Source: Salipaludibacillus sp. LMS25
Lineage (GTDB): Bacteria; Bacillota; Bacilli; Bacillales; Salisediminibacteriaceae
Assembly (NCBI RefSeq): GCF_024362805.1
Contig: NZ_CP093299.1
Span: 4,310,001 to 4,374,000 of the forward strand
Direction of reading: 5' to 3'
DNA: 64,000 bases
The notes below the pieces were generated by a model. The model saw only the letters and a program-made list of their open reading frames with translations, had not been told where the DNA came from and searched no databases. Below, piece by piece: positions 8,813 to 16,481 of the stretch. Numbering within the stretch: position 1 is the first letter of the stretch; every line of letters begins with the position of its first letter. Position numbers and translations under genes: made by a program.

Positions 8813-9376
8813 TTATCTAAATTGCTTTCTATAATTTTTTGGCGTTACGTTATAATATTTTTTAAAAGCTGTACTGAAATATGCGTTGTTTTGAAAACCT
8901 ACGTCAGAGGAGATGACCTGTATCGGATAATCTGTATTCTTTAACTTATCTGCTGCAGTAGTTAATCGTATTTTTTTTAGATAAGATAAGGGACTCTCCC
9001 CTTTTACTTTATTAAATGTTCTTTGTAAATGAAACTGACTAGAATGAAATGTTTCTGACAAAGAATTTAGAGTCATATCATCTTGGAAGTTCTCATCGAT
9101 CCAATCACATATAAGTTCAACCCATTCTTCATTTGGCAATAATAGATTATCTGGCTGGCATCTTTTACATGGTCTAAATCCGAATTCTAGCGCTAATTGC
9201 GCTTCTTTAAAAATATACACATTATTTTTATTAGGAGTCCTTGATTTGCAAGATGGTCTACAAAAGATCTTAGTCGTTTTAACACCATAATAAAATTTAT
9301 TATCGAAACTGCTATCATTATTAGAGATTGCTTTCCAATAAACAGGGGGGATATTTGGAATTGGATAGTCATCCAT
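8813..9376 (-). CDS. adaA: AdaA-type methylphosphotriester-DNA methyltransferase and regulator
   Basis: AdaA takes methyl groups from DNA phosphotriesters onto a zinc-bound cysteine and then activates alkylation-repair genes. The N-terminal half has the four zinc cysteines Cys39, Cys43, Cys70 and Cys73 (FCRPSC and RPCKRC). The C-terminal half (about 90-187) is an AraC-type helix-turn-helix domain ending NVTPKNYRKQFR. I start it at ATG 9376 because AAAGGAGG lies 10 bases upstream; an in-frame upstream start at 9415 would bury that site. It heads the adaA-ogt-permease operon. Confidence 0.95.
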   Translation of the reverse strand: MDDYPIPNIPPVYWKAISNNDSSFDNKFYYGVKTTKIFCRPSCKSRTPNKNNVYIFKEAQLALEFGFRPCKRCQPDNLLLPNEEWVELICDWIDENFQDDMTLNSLSETFHSSQFHLQRTFNKVKGESPLSYLKKIRLTTAADKLKNTDYPIQVISSDVGFQNNAYFSTAFKKYYNVTPKNYRKQFR

Positions 9377-9539
9377 AAATATTAAACCTCCTTTTGATTT
9401 ATTATAAATCACCACTTAAATTAATTTTATATTTCGTTAATTAGAAAGCAAGATTTCAAAATAAAAACATGTAATATATTTCTATTTCTCTAATATTTTT
9501 TTGGCGATATAATAAAGAACTAGTAACTATTGAAAGAGT

Positions 9540-9935
9540 GATAAATAGTGATACAGTAATGGGTAGGTTTAATGACGGTGAAAAAGAGAAAGTACGTTTA
9601 TTATTAGTTGATAAGCCTGAAAGTGTTCATCCTAAAGAAAACTCAACCTTATGGAGAAGAAGCTAGCGAATTTGCTAAAAACGTGTTTCAGGAAGGAAAA
9701 GAAGTTGAACTCGAAAAGGAGATCCCAAACGTGATAATTATGACCGTTTATTAGCTTATATATGGGTCGATGGAGAGAACTTCAAAATTGAGGAAGGATA
9801 TGCAAGAGTAGCGTATATGAGCCTAACACAAAATATCTCGATGAATTTGTGGAAACACAAGAACAAGTGAAAGAAGCAGGAGAAAATATATGGTCGTTAG
9901 ATGGCTATGTAGAAAGTCAATTTAACAATCACTAA
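9540..9935 (+). pseudogene. Frameshifted thermonuclease (SNase-like) gene
   Basis: Successive frames read SDTVMGRFNDGEKEKVRLLLVDKPESVHP, then YGEEASEFAKNVFQEGKEVELEK, then DNYDRLLAYIWVDGENF and a tail containing EFVETQEQVKEAGENIWS. This is the staphylococcal-nuclease fold, with the active-site VRLLLVD-PE and YDRLLAYI segments recognisable. At least three frameshifts separate the pieces and the N-terminus is not intact, so no product is made. A weak hairpin terminator follows at 10050. The gene would have encoded a secreted or cytoplasmic thermostable nuclease. Confidence 0.85.
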
Positions 9936-10049
9936 AAGGAAAATTATTAACCTTTGTAAGTTTCTTAAAAGAATACATTTTAAATGATTATGATATGATA
10001 ACTGATGTAGACATCCACCCCATACCCTTTTTTCAATCAAAAATTGCAC

Positions 10050-10089
10050 AGCGATTAGCAGTCACTGCCTTCTGTGATTGCTTTTTTTT
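10050..10089 (+). terminator. Terminator after the decayed nuclease
   Basis: An imperfect stem (AGCGATTAGCAG against CTGTGATTGCT, with G-T pairs) is followed by eight T at 10082-10089. LXG homology starts within a few bases after the T run, so this may mark the edge of the inserted block. Confidence 0.6.
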
Positions 10090-10200
10090 ACTTCTGATTG
10101 TAGGCCCTTACCTCGCAAATGGTCACTAGCACATCCGCTGCCACATAGCCGATCATATACCACGTATCGGAGGATTGATCCACGAGCAGAGATGTCACAT
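10090..10200 (-). pseudogene. Fragment of a second LXG toxin gene (upstream half)
   Basis: Read leftward it encodes MIGYVAADVLVTI and, after a 1-base shift, remnants of AGGKALQS. This matches about residues 305-327 of the intact LXG toxin (MGGYVAADVLVTIAGGKALQSG); homology extends with deletions towards 10200. A run of over 30 bases around TCACTAGCACATCCGCTGCC is identical to the intact gene. Its left end corresponds to the point where the fragment at 5155-5346 begins, so both derive from one interrupted gene. Confidence 0.75.
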
Positions 10201-10204
10201 AGTA

Positions 10205-10456
10205 GTCACGTGTGGGCAAATGTATTGATAATGGGCCAATCGAATCTTTTTGGGGAACACTCAAATGTAAGACGTATTATTTAAATATTTACAAGACGTT
10301 TGAAGCGTTGTCTAAGGCAATAGGTGGTTACATATATTCTTATAATCATACTAGATATCAAAAACGACTAAACGACCTTAGTCCTATGGAATATAGAGCT
10401 AAAGCCGCTTAATCCGTTTCATTATTTCCATTGTATACTTGACAGGGGGCAGTTCA
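10205..10456 (+). mobile_element. 3' remnant of an IS3-family element
   Basis: The frame at 10212-10412 encodes the C-terminal end of an IS3-family (IS150-like) transposase: GKCIDNGPIESFWGTLK, then YNHTRYQKRLNDLSPMEYR. It includes the last DDE glutamate (in IESFWG). The upstream orfA and most of orfB are absent. A terminal-repeat-like end, reading TGAACTGCCCCCTGTCAAG on the reverse strand, closes it near 10456. It is dead and lies between the toxin-gene fragment and endonuclease V. Confidence 0.82.
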
Positions 10457-10471
10457 TCCAATTATCAAGGT

Positions 10472-11179
10472 TTAAACTTTATAACTTTTTCGCATTTTAT
10501 CCCTCATTATATGTGTCTCTAGATCTGCTAACCTAACAGGTATTGGTAACCGACTTTCTTTATTAATAAGTCTCATGACAATTTCAGTACTTGTCTCTAA
10601 GTCAATCCAGTTACCACAAGAGATAAAAATGGGTTTTACATTTTTGGTTGTTCTTAAAGCTCGACCATATATTTCATTATTAATGACAATATCCGTATAC
10701 GATCCTTCGTGATTTTCAGGCATCGTAAAATCTACACTATTAATCTTCAAATAACTTTTTGCTATACCAATTGTAGGTTTATTTAAAGAGAAAGAAGCAT
10801 GTGTTGCAACCCCCATGTGTCTATAATGCAAATAACCATTCCCATCAAACATATAAAGGTCTGGTTGCTTAGTTAGTTTTTTTGCGGCAGCTATAATTAA
10901 AGGCAACTCACGAAAAGCAAGAAAGCCCGGAATGTAGGGGACTGTTATTTCTCCATAACTGTAAACTTTTTCACCAACTTCATGTGTACTAAAATCAATG
11001 ACCACAATACAACATGTACCATACGTTTTACCATTCACTTCCCAATATGCTAAATCTACTCCTGCAACAAATCGTATTTCTTCTAATTGAAAGGTATTAC
11101 TAAGTTGTATCTTGGGAAAGAGGGCACATTGCTCATTTATAAATTCTTCTATTAAAGGTTTTAATTTAGAATTATCCAT
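10472..11179 (-). CDS. nfi: Deoxyinosine 3'-endonuclease (endonuclease V), YwqL-like
   Basis: Endonuclease V nicks DNA (or RNA) next to inosine, the product of adenine deamination. The 235-residue protein carries the family motifs: VAGVDLAY with Asp42, YIPGFLAFRE with Glu91, and DGNGYLHYRHMG with Asp112. ATG 11179 overlaps the upstream ORF by 8 bases; a GTG 9 bases earlier is the alternative. In B. subtilis the homologue ywqL ends the ywqHIJKL toxin operon, and here too it lies behind a YwqJ-type deaminase toxin and YwqK. That suggests, without proving, a protective or processing role against deamination damage. Key residues are all present. Confidence 0.93.
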   Translation of the reverse strand: MDNSKLKPLIEEFINEQCALFPKIQLSNTFQLEEIRFVAGVDLAYWEVNGKTYGTCCIVVIDFSTHEVGEKVYSYGEITVPYIPGFLAFRELPLIIAAAKKLTKQPDLYMFDGNGYLHYRHMGVATHASFSLNKPTIGIAKSYLKINSVDFTMPENHEGSYTDIVINNEIYGRALRTTKNVKPIFISCGNWIDLETSTEIVMRLINKESRLPIPVRLADLETHIMRDKMRKSYKV

Positions 11180-11396
11180 TAAGTCCACGCTTTAAAAGTT
11201 CCCCAATAAGTAGTAATAAATTCTCTTGGGTTGGTTTTATGACATTTTCTTGTTGCTCCCAGTCAGCGCACCCTAAACATATTACCGAATTTAAACTCAT
11301 TTTCATAATTTCCCCTCCAGTTCCATACCAAATTTGATGGATACCTTCTAAGCACACTTTGTTTAAACATAATTCAGCATCTTCGTAAATTAACAT
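11172..11396 (-). CDS. Small hypothetical ORF between YwqK and endonuclease V
   Basis: Up to 74 residues; I do not recognise the family. The frame continues without a stop back to the YwqK TAG codon, so it is in phase with ywqK. The ATG at 11396 has no ribosome site. An internal ATG at 11306 has a good GGAGGGG five bases upstream and would give a 44-residue protein. It could be a small immunity-type protein, the remnant of a longer gene, or untranslated. It overlaps the endonuclease V start by 8 bases, which argues for translational coupling. Confidence 0.4.
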   Translation of the reverse strand: MLIYEDAELCLNKVCLEGIHQIWYGTGGEIMKMSLNSVICLGCADWEQQENVIKPTQENLLLLIGELLKRGLNG

Positions 11397-11426
11397 TTCA
11401 ACTGATTTTGCATAGTATTTACTTTG

Positions 11427-11885
11427 CTAGACTTTTGGCTTCCTACTAAATTTTTTAGCATATGATAAATCTGATTCACTTGGTTCTTTTTTTTCTTCTA
11501 TAATATTCCCTTGTTCATCATACTTTTTAAAAGTCATCTCACGTCCAGCACTACATTCAGACTCATACTTTTTCGCTTTGTTTTCAAAGTATTCAACCTG
11601 GTAACCTTCTGCCGAGTTTTTATTCATATTTCCTATCCTTTTTATATTACCATTCGGATAAAACTCTACATATTTCCCTTGTTTAACACCATTGTCTACA
11701 TAGAAATAACTTTCTATATTTCCATTTTCATAAATATCGTAAGCTAAGCCAGTAAATAATTTTTCTTTACCATCATCAGTATACTCAACTATTCCTAAAT
11801 CATAAGGCCCGCCGTATTCTAAGCACTTTTCAAACTCTAAACCGTTCTGTATTATATACTCCTTCGTTAGTATATCATTTAACAT
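11427..11885 (-). CDS. ywqK: YwqK-type MORN-repeat antitoxin
   Basis: The 152-residue protein contains MORN-like repeats, for example TGLAYDIYENGNIES, QGKYVEFYPNGNIKR and the degenerate FKKYDEQGNIIEE. YwqK is the immunity partner of the YwqJ deaminase toxin in B. subtilis, and here the gene starts inside the 3' end of the toxin gene (11-base overlap) with its own GGAGG site. It should bind and neutralise the C-terminal toxin domain in the cytoplasm. The tight coupling to the toxin supports the pairing. Confidence 0.85.
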   Translation of the reverse strand: MLNDILTKEYIIQNGLEFEKCLEYGGPYDLGIVEYTDDGKEKLFTGLAYDIYENGNIESYFYVDNGVKQGKYVEFYPNGNIKRIGNMNKNSAEGYQVEYFENKAKKYESECSAGREMTFKKYDEQGNIIEEKKEPSESDLSYAKKFSRKPKV

Positions 11886-13494
11886 TTTTTGAAACCTCCG
11901 TGATTATTTCAAATTCACCTGTAAGATAAGCACAATGGGGACACCTTGGAAACATCATTCCAGCAGGTTTTGTTCTACTTTGCCCCGTACGAATTACATT
12001 TAAAACAAAATTATCCAAACTGACATTAGGATTTGCATTTAATGCTTTATTCAAGGCAATTACTTCAGCGTGTGAACCCGCACCTTTAGTAAACGTATAT
12101 GAATCAATAACTTCTTGTGTCATAGAATCATATCTGGACTTTATAATAGGGTGGAACTCAGGCAATATTCCATCGTAATCATTTATTGCATAATAGGTCT
12201 TCCCAGTTGATTTATCATATACTCCAGCAAAAGCGGGACCAATTTTTTTCTTACTCATCCCCATATTCTGTACCTTCTGTAATTCCTTAAGTGTTTCACC
12301 GCGTAAGTTAATTCTATAATTTAATTCTTTTGAAGTAAAATATCCGTATTTATTACGTAAATAATCTATTCGACTAACAACACCTCTACCAACATCCTCA
12401 ACCCTATCAACCTGCTTCGCCACATCTCCTGCTTTGTCTAGCGCTTGGGTGGTGTCACCTATTTTGTCCACTGTTCGTCCTGTACTACTCACATCACCTA
12501 GGATGCTACCCGATTGTAGCGCCTTCCCTCCGGCAATGGTCACTAGCACATCCGCTGCCACATAGCCACCCATATACATGGCACCTTCTTCTTCCCACGC
12601 GTCGGATATGGACTGGCCAATTGATTCCACGATGATAAACGGGTCTTCGAGGAGTTGCTTCGTGACCGCTTGGAAGTCATCTATTATGCTGTCAGATTTG
12701 TTTTTAAGAAAAGCAGGTTCAATTTCGTCAGGTATGATGTCGGAGATAACTAGAATAAGGCCATTCCCGACTAATACGAGTACGCCTTCCACCAAGTCAA
12801 CTAAACCGGCTACAACGCCCCTTATAAAATCTATATACGTGACGACCGCGTTTTTAACCCCTTCCACGAGCCATTCCCACATGGAGGTATACTTCTTCTT
12901 AATGTCATTTGCTTTTTGACTGTAGTCATCGTCCGTGTTCTCAAACGGTTTCACTTTTGAGTTGTACAGGTCCCACAGGCTGTCCATTTTACTAGACATC
13001 GTCTGATTCGTCTCTTTTATTTTATCACGAATCAGGTCTAATTTCGCTTTATTTTGACTGCTCGCTTCCCGGGCTTCCTGTGATAGGTCCCCAAGGTTAA
13101 GAATGGACGGGGCTCGCTGAGTGGCACATACAGCGTTCATTGTATGTTGTGAAATGCCTGCAGAGATTTGGCATAAATTAAACCAAATATCATTGCGGTC
13201 AACGCGCATCATCGCCTGTCTCGCCACTGGCGTGATATACGCCGTCGTATCCGTTACATAACCATCAAACAACGTGAGAAGGTCTGTCACTTGCTCGGCA
13301 TATTCACTGATGGTGTCCTCTGACTCTGCTATCTTCTCTTCCCACGCGTCAATGGCTTCCCCTTCATTTGTTTTCATATAGACTTTCAGTTGGTGAAGGG
13401 ACGTTTCCATCGTTTGGAGCGCTTGGTGATAAACAGTTAATTGCTCGACAATATCATCTAAAATACCGTAATTAATCTTTAAGTCACGTATCAT
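11875..13494 (-). CDS. ywqJ: LXG-domain polymorphic toxin with C-terminal YwqJ-like deaminase
   Basis: This 539-residue protein has an N-terminal LXG domain (about 1-200, helical, from LKINYGILDDIVEQL), which directs export through the type VII secretion system. A hydrophobic middle follows, then a C-terminal zinc-dependent deaminase domain. The deaminase signature is GSHAEVIALN (His475, Glu477) with the second zinc site MFPRCPHC (Cys518, Cys521), matching the YwqJ-deaminase family. The target, nucleic acid base or nucleotide, cannot be read. The start overlaps the preceding small gene by 4 bases (ATGA) and the stop overlaps ywqK. The central region, residues 300-370, is duplicated in the two fragments at 10.1 and 5.2 kb. 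Confidence 0.93.
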   Translation of the reverse strand: MIRDLKINYGILDDIVEQLTVYHQALQTMETSLHQLKVYMKTNEGEAIDAWEEKIAESEDTISEYAEQVTDLLTLFDGYVTDTTAYITPVARQAMMRVDRNDIWFNLCQISAGISQHTMNAVCATQRAPSILNLGDLSQEAREASSQNKAKLDLIRDKIKETNQTMSSKMDSLWDLYNSKVKPFENTDDDYSQKANDIKKKYTSMWEWLVEGVKNAVVTYIDFIRGVVAGLVDLVEGVLVLVGNGLILVISDIIPDEIEPAFLKNKSDSIIDDFQAVTKQLLEDPFIIVESIGQSISDAWEEEGAMYMGGYVAADVLVTIAGGKALQSGSILGDVSSTGRTVDKIGDTTQALDKAGDVAKQVDRVEDVGRGVVSRIDYLRNKYGYFTSKELNYRINLRGETLKELQKVQNMGMSKKKIGPAFAGVYDKSTGKTYYAINDYDGILPEFHPIIKSRYDSMTQEVIDSYTFTKGAGSHAEVIALNKALNANPNVSLDNFVLNVIRTGQSRTKPAGMMFPRCPHCAYLTGEFEIITEVSKNVK

Positions 13495-13799
13495 CTCTTG
13501 CCACCTTGCATGCCCTGACTTAGCGCCTCATCTTGTTCTTGCATCCCTGTTAAAATACTTTCACCACATGCATGTAAGTTCGTTAGTTGGTCGAGTAAAT
13601 CCGACTTCACATCATCACGCATATTCGTCAAGAGCTCACTGGTTTTACTGGCAAAATCAGATTGAAACCCATCTAATTGATCCCGGGTTTGTGTACGAAA
13701 TGTCGTCGTATAACTTTCAAAGTCTTCCATGCTTGCTTGTAAATTATCGAGAATCATGCCTAATTGGACCGTATCTAATTTAATATTTCCATTTGCCAC
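13491..13799 (-). CDS. Small helical LXG-associated protein (YwqI-like)
   Basis: A 102-residue, all-helical, cysteine-poor protein (one Cys) directly upstream of the toxin, with a 4-base overlap. It resembles in size and position the WXG100-like partners (YwqI and Lap proteins) that bind LXG domains for type VII export. It has an Asp-Leu-Asp-Gln-Leu-rich amphipathic region in the second half. The start is a GTG. No direct motif proves the role; the assignment rests on operon position. Confidence 0.75.
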   Translation of the reverse strand: MANGNIKLDTVQLGMILDNLQASMEDFESYTTTFRTQTRDQLDGFQSDFASKTSELLTNMRDDVKSDLLDQLTNLHACGESILTGMQEQDEALSQGMQGGKR

Positions 13800-13861
13800 G
13801 CCTCACCACACCTTTCCTTTTTACAGACATCCCATCGCTTTTATGGGACCTCATCATAAGT

Positions 13862-14086
13862 TCATTTAAAATGAACGGATGACACGTACGTTTTAAGCGC
13901 CTCTATCTCCTTAATCATCTCGACGACAATCTCTTCCATCTCTTCTTGGACGGAGGCATTCTCTAAATCCATATCTAAGTAGTTTTTCTCAATGGCCCGT
14001 TGGGTCTTATCTAAATAATCAAGAACGCCGCTCGAAAAGCTTGCTCCGTGTACCACCTTTTGGCAAAAACTTGCATTATATAACAT
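13862..14086 (-). CDS. Small helical LXG-operon protein (YwqH-like position)
   Basis: A 74-residue protein, mostly helical, with an acidic stretch (MDLENASVQEEMEEIVVEMI). It is likely a second small partner of the LXG toxin. GAGGGG lies close before the ATG and the gene follows the DUF4176 gene after 18 bases. B. subtilis YwqH is about twice as long, so homology is by position and composition only. Confidence 0.65.
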   Translation of the reverse strand: MLYNASFCQKVVHGASFSSGVLDYLDKTQRAIEKNYLDMDLENASVQEEMEEIVVEMIKEIEALKTYVSSVHFK

Positions 14087-14104
14087 GTGCCCCTCACCCT
14101 TTCA

Positions 14105-14797
14105 TTAATTTTTAGTCAATTCTGTTTGTAGCTGTGTCATAGCCTTAGGAGAAAATTCAAGGGAGGTCATCCCTCTATCTAGAATTAATTCCTTCTTCAT
14201 CATCAGTTCAAAAGCTAATTCACTTTCGTCTTTATACCCTCGCTGGATCACTTTTTTGATTAACGGTGTCGTGAAGTGCACATGGGCGTTTGCTTTCACT
14301 TCCCCGACCGGATAGACGACACCTTTATAAGGGAAGTACGTCGTATAGCCTTTTGGGGCAATAAAGCGTCCTGTAATGACAAGTAACGTGGGAGAATCTG
14401 TTTTCTCGCTCGGTTTAAAGTAGAGAGGGTCTAATTCGACAACGGACCCTAACGGTAAAACCTCTCTCACCATTTCTAACGTTACTGCAAGATACGAGGC
14501 ATAGTGTTCATTATTAAAGGACACCCATGCTTGTTTGAAACGTATCGTATGGTCGTCCCCTTCTCTTTCGTAGACAAGATTATCCCCATGATGCGAGAGC
14601 GTCAGTGAGCCCACGCTTTGTCGATAAGCCTGATATAACTGTGTCACTAGCTGTGGATCGCTAATAAAAACGTCCTGTAACGCTAATAAGATGCCTTTCC
14701 CGTCGTCACTTCCAGCCTGTTCTAACGGGTGGACCATCTGCTCGATGACGTCTGTTAACAATGTTTTAAGTTGAAAATCGCGGTTGATAGTCATCAT
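14105..14797 (-). CDS. DUF4176-like protein of the LXG operon
   Basis: This 230-residue protein has two parts. Residues about 112-200 (LPLGSVVELDP, LLVITGRF, YFPYKGVVYPVGEV, then FTTPLIKKVIQRGYKDESE) fit DUF4176, a family found in type VII LXG operons. The first 110 residues are an extension I do not recognise. DUF4176 proteins usually come alone at about 90 residues, so the extension is notable. It is the first gene of the operon. The start has only a weak ribosome site, so one of the two adjacent ATG codons is used. Confidence 0.65.
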   Translation of the reverse strand: MMTINRDFQLKTLLTDVIEQMVHPLEQAGSDDGKGILLALQDVFISDPQLVTQLYQAYRQSVGSLTLSHHGDNLVYEREGDDHTIRFKQAWVSFNNEHYASYLAVTLEMVREVLPLGSVVELDPLYFKPSEKTDSPTLLVITGRFIAPKGYTTYFPYKGVVYPVGEVKANAHVHFTTPLIKKVIQRGYKDESELAFELMMKKELILDRGMTSLEFSPKAMTQLQTELTKN

Positions 14798-14951
14798 TTA
14801 TGACGCCTACTTTCTTTTATCATCTATCGCTTACGCTGATGGCAGATGCTCATTTAGTTAGGGAGATCTTCTCCCCTTAGATTCACGGCCTTATTACCTA
14901 GATAGTCATGCTACCATCAGACATCTTCTTTATATTAAGGAAAATTCACCT

Positions 14952-15165
14952 TTGGGCAAATAAGGAAATAGACATATTTCTACTAAAAATTGAGTTAGAT
15001 TCTAGAGAAACAGGCATAAAGACTCAGGTCCAGTGGCCAGTTCTGTCTGTGTCATGATTGAGAGGTTTCTCACCGCCACATGAAGCATCATAGCGAGAGC
15101 CACAGGCTAAGTTGTATGTGGCTGCCTTAGAGTATCACGACTTTGAGATACCGCCCCCTTTTTAA
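14952..15165 (+). ncRNA. Candidate structured intergenic RNA
   Basis: TTGGGC (14952-14957) and TATTTC (14975-14980), 17 bases apart, could start a transcript near 14985. The following DNA has a closing stem, GCCACAT (15075-15081) with ATGTGGC (15116-15122), enclosing AGCC-ACA-GGCT. A GTATC/GATAC hairpin (15132-15151) then precedes a C-rich run and five T. No known RNA family is recognised and the promoter is weak. The rest of the 14798-15278 gap shows nothing else except the terminator below. Confidence 0.3.
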
Positions 15166-15186
15166 AGCCTCACTATTTTAGACACC

Positions 15187-15234
15187 AAAAAAACGCCTCA
15201 TCTTTATCGTGTATGTAACGATAAAGATGAGGCG
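15187..15234 (-). terminator. Terminator of the AI-2E family gene
   Basis: A perfect 17-bp stem, CGCCTCATCTTTATCGT and its complement around a 7-base loop, is followed leftward by seven T. It lies about 45 bases beyond the stop of the leftward gene. Confidence 0.95.
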
Positions 15235-15278
15235 ATCATTATGTTTCCTTTTACGTTTATCCTATTTAGGTATCCTAA

Positions 15279-16361
15279 TTAATTTAAATTAGGGTAACGA
15301 AGTTTAAGCAAGCGATAAACGTTTTGAACCACTGTTTTAGTTACAGCGTAAAACGGAATGGCTAAAATAAGCCCTACTACTCCCGCTAAATTGCCAGCTA
15401 ATATTAATAATAGAATAATGGTAAGGGGGTGCACCTTTAACTTTTGTCCCATAACATTAGGTGAGATAAGATTACTTTCAATTTGTTGGATAATGATAAT
15501 TGCCAGCACGACCCAAACAGCTGAAATGGGATCGTTGAAAAGAGCGACAAACACAGCTGGTATCGTACCAATAAACGGACCGATAAACGGAATTAAATTT
15601 GTGAGCATCGCAATTAACGATAAGATTAAGGCATAATCTACGCCAATAATCAGATAGGCAATTAATGAGAGTATACCAACACAAACGCTGACAATCGCTT
15701 GACCTTGTATGTAAGCACTAAGTGTGTCATCCATATCGCTTAAGATTTTCTGCCCTTCTTCCGATTGATCTTCCGGTACAAATCTTAGAAGACTGTCGGG
15801 CAGCTTACTACCATCTTTCAACAAGAAGAATAGCACGAAAGGAAGAACGACAATAAGCATAATGACATTGAACACCATGCCTAAAAAGGTAACGATATTC
15901 CCACCCATATTTGTAAGAACACTAGACACATTATCAGTTATCATAGAAGGATCGAAGTTTTGAAAAGTCTCTTCATTTTGTATTCGCGTAACCCACTCCG
16001 TTTCCATCAAATTATCGATCCACGTTTCAATATCATTGATGAAGGCCGGTATACTGTTAACTAAATTATTGATTTGAGAAACAAATATAGGTCCTACAAC
16101 GGTAATAAGTCCAGTCGCTACACCAGCAAATAAAAGAAACATCGAGACGATAGCTAACGTATGTGGCATGAACTTGCCTATCAGTTTTACGAGGGGGCGC
16201 AAGATATAATATAAAACGCCGCCGACTAATAGTATAGGGGCAAGTGAACTGAATGCGACTGCTATTGGATAAAACACGAATGGGACTTCTTTTGCTAGGT
16301 TAATAGCAATTAATATTAGGACAATGCTATAAAGAAAAAGGAACCACTTTGATTTAGGCAT
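15279..16361 (-). CDS. AI-2E family membrane transporter (PerM/YdbI-like)
   Basis: This 360-residue integral membrane protein has hydrophobic segments at about 8-26, 33-55 and 63-85, a hydrophilic helical part near 110-150, and a C-terminal cluster of helices including NLIPFIGPFIGTIP and PNVMGQKLKVHPL. These are signatures of the AI-2E/PerM family, whose members export diverse solutes or act in Na+/H+ exchange; the substrate here is unknown. GGAGG lies 10 bases before the ATG. It follows the exopolysaccharide genes by 120 bases with its own terminator, so it may be a separate unit. Confidence 0.9.
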   Translation of the reverse strand: MPKSKWFLFLYSIVLILIAINLAKEVPFVFYPIAVAFSSLAPILLVGGVLYYILRPLVKLIGKFMPHTLAIVSMFLLFAGVATGLITVVGPIFVSQINNLVNSIPAFINDIETWIDNLMETEWVTRIQNEETFQNFDPSMITDNVSSVLTNMGGNIVTFLGMVFNVIMLIVVLPFVLFFLLKDGSKLPDSLLRFVPEDQSEEGQKILSDMDDTLSAYIQGQAIVSVCVGILSLIAYLIIGVDYALILSLIAMLTNLIPFIGPFIGTIPAVFVALFNDPISAVWVVLAIIIIQQIESNLISPNVMGQKLKVHPLTIILLLILAGNLAGVVGLILAIPFYAVTKTVVQNVYRLLKLRYPNLN

Positions 16362-16481
16362 GATTAGTTAATCCTCCGACAACAGTATAATCTCTAGTTA
16401 CATAGTCATGCGACACAAACTCTTGTTACTGTCCCCTTTTTTAAAATTGTTTAAACCTACTGCCTAAATAAAGTTAGTAAA

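Noticed and set aside
10078..10284. Rightward ORF starting in the T run near 10078
   Set aside because: It crosses the terminator, toxin fragment and IS3 remnant in a frame matching none of them.
11511..11747. Rightward 78-residue ORF opposite ywqK
   Set aside because: Antisense shadow of the MORN-repeat gene, without a ribosome site.
12578..12919. Rightward 113-residue ORF opposite the LXG gene
   Set aside because: Antisense to a clear coding region; composition follows from the toxin's codons.
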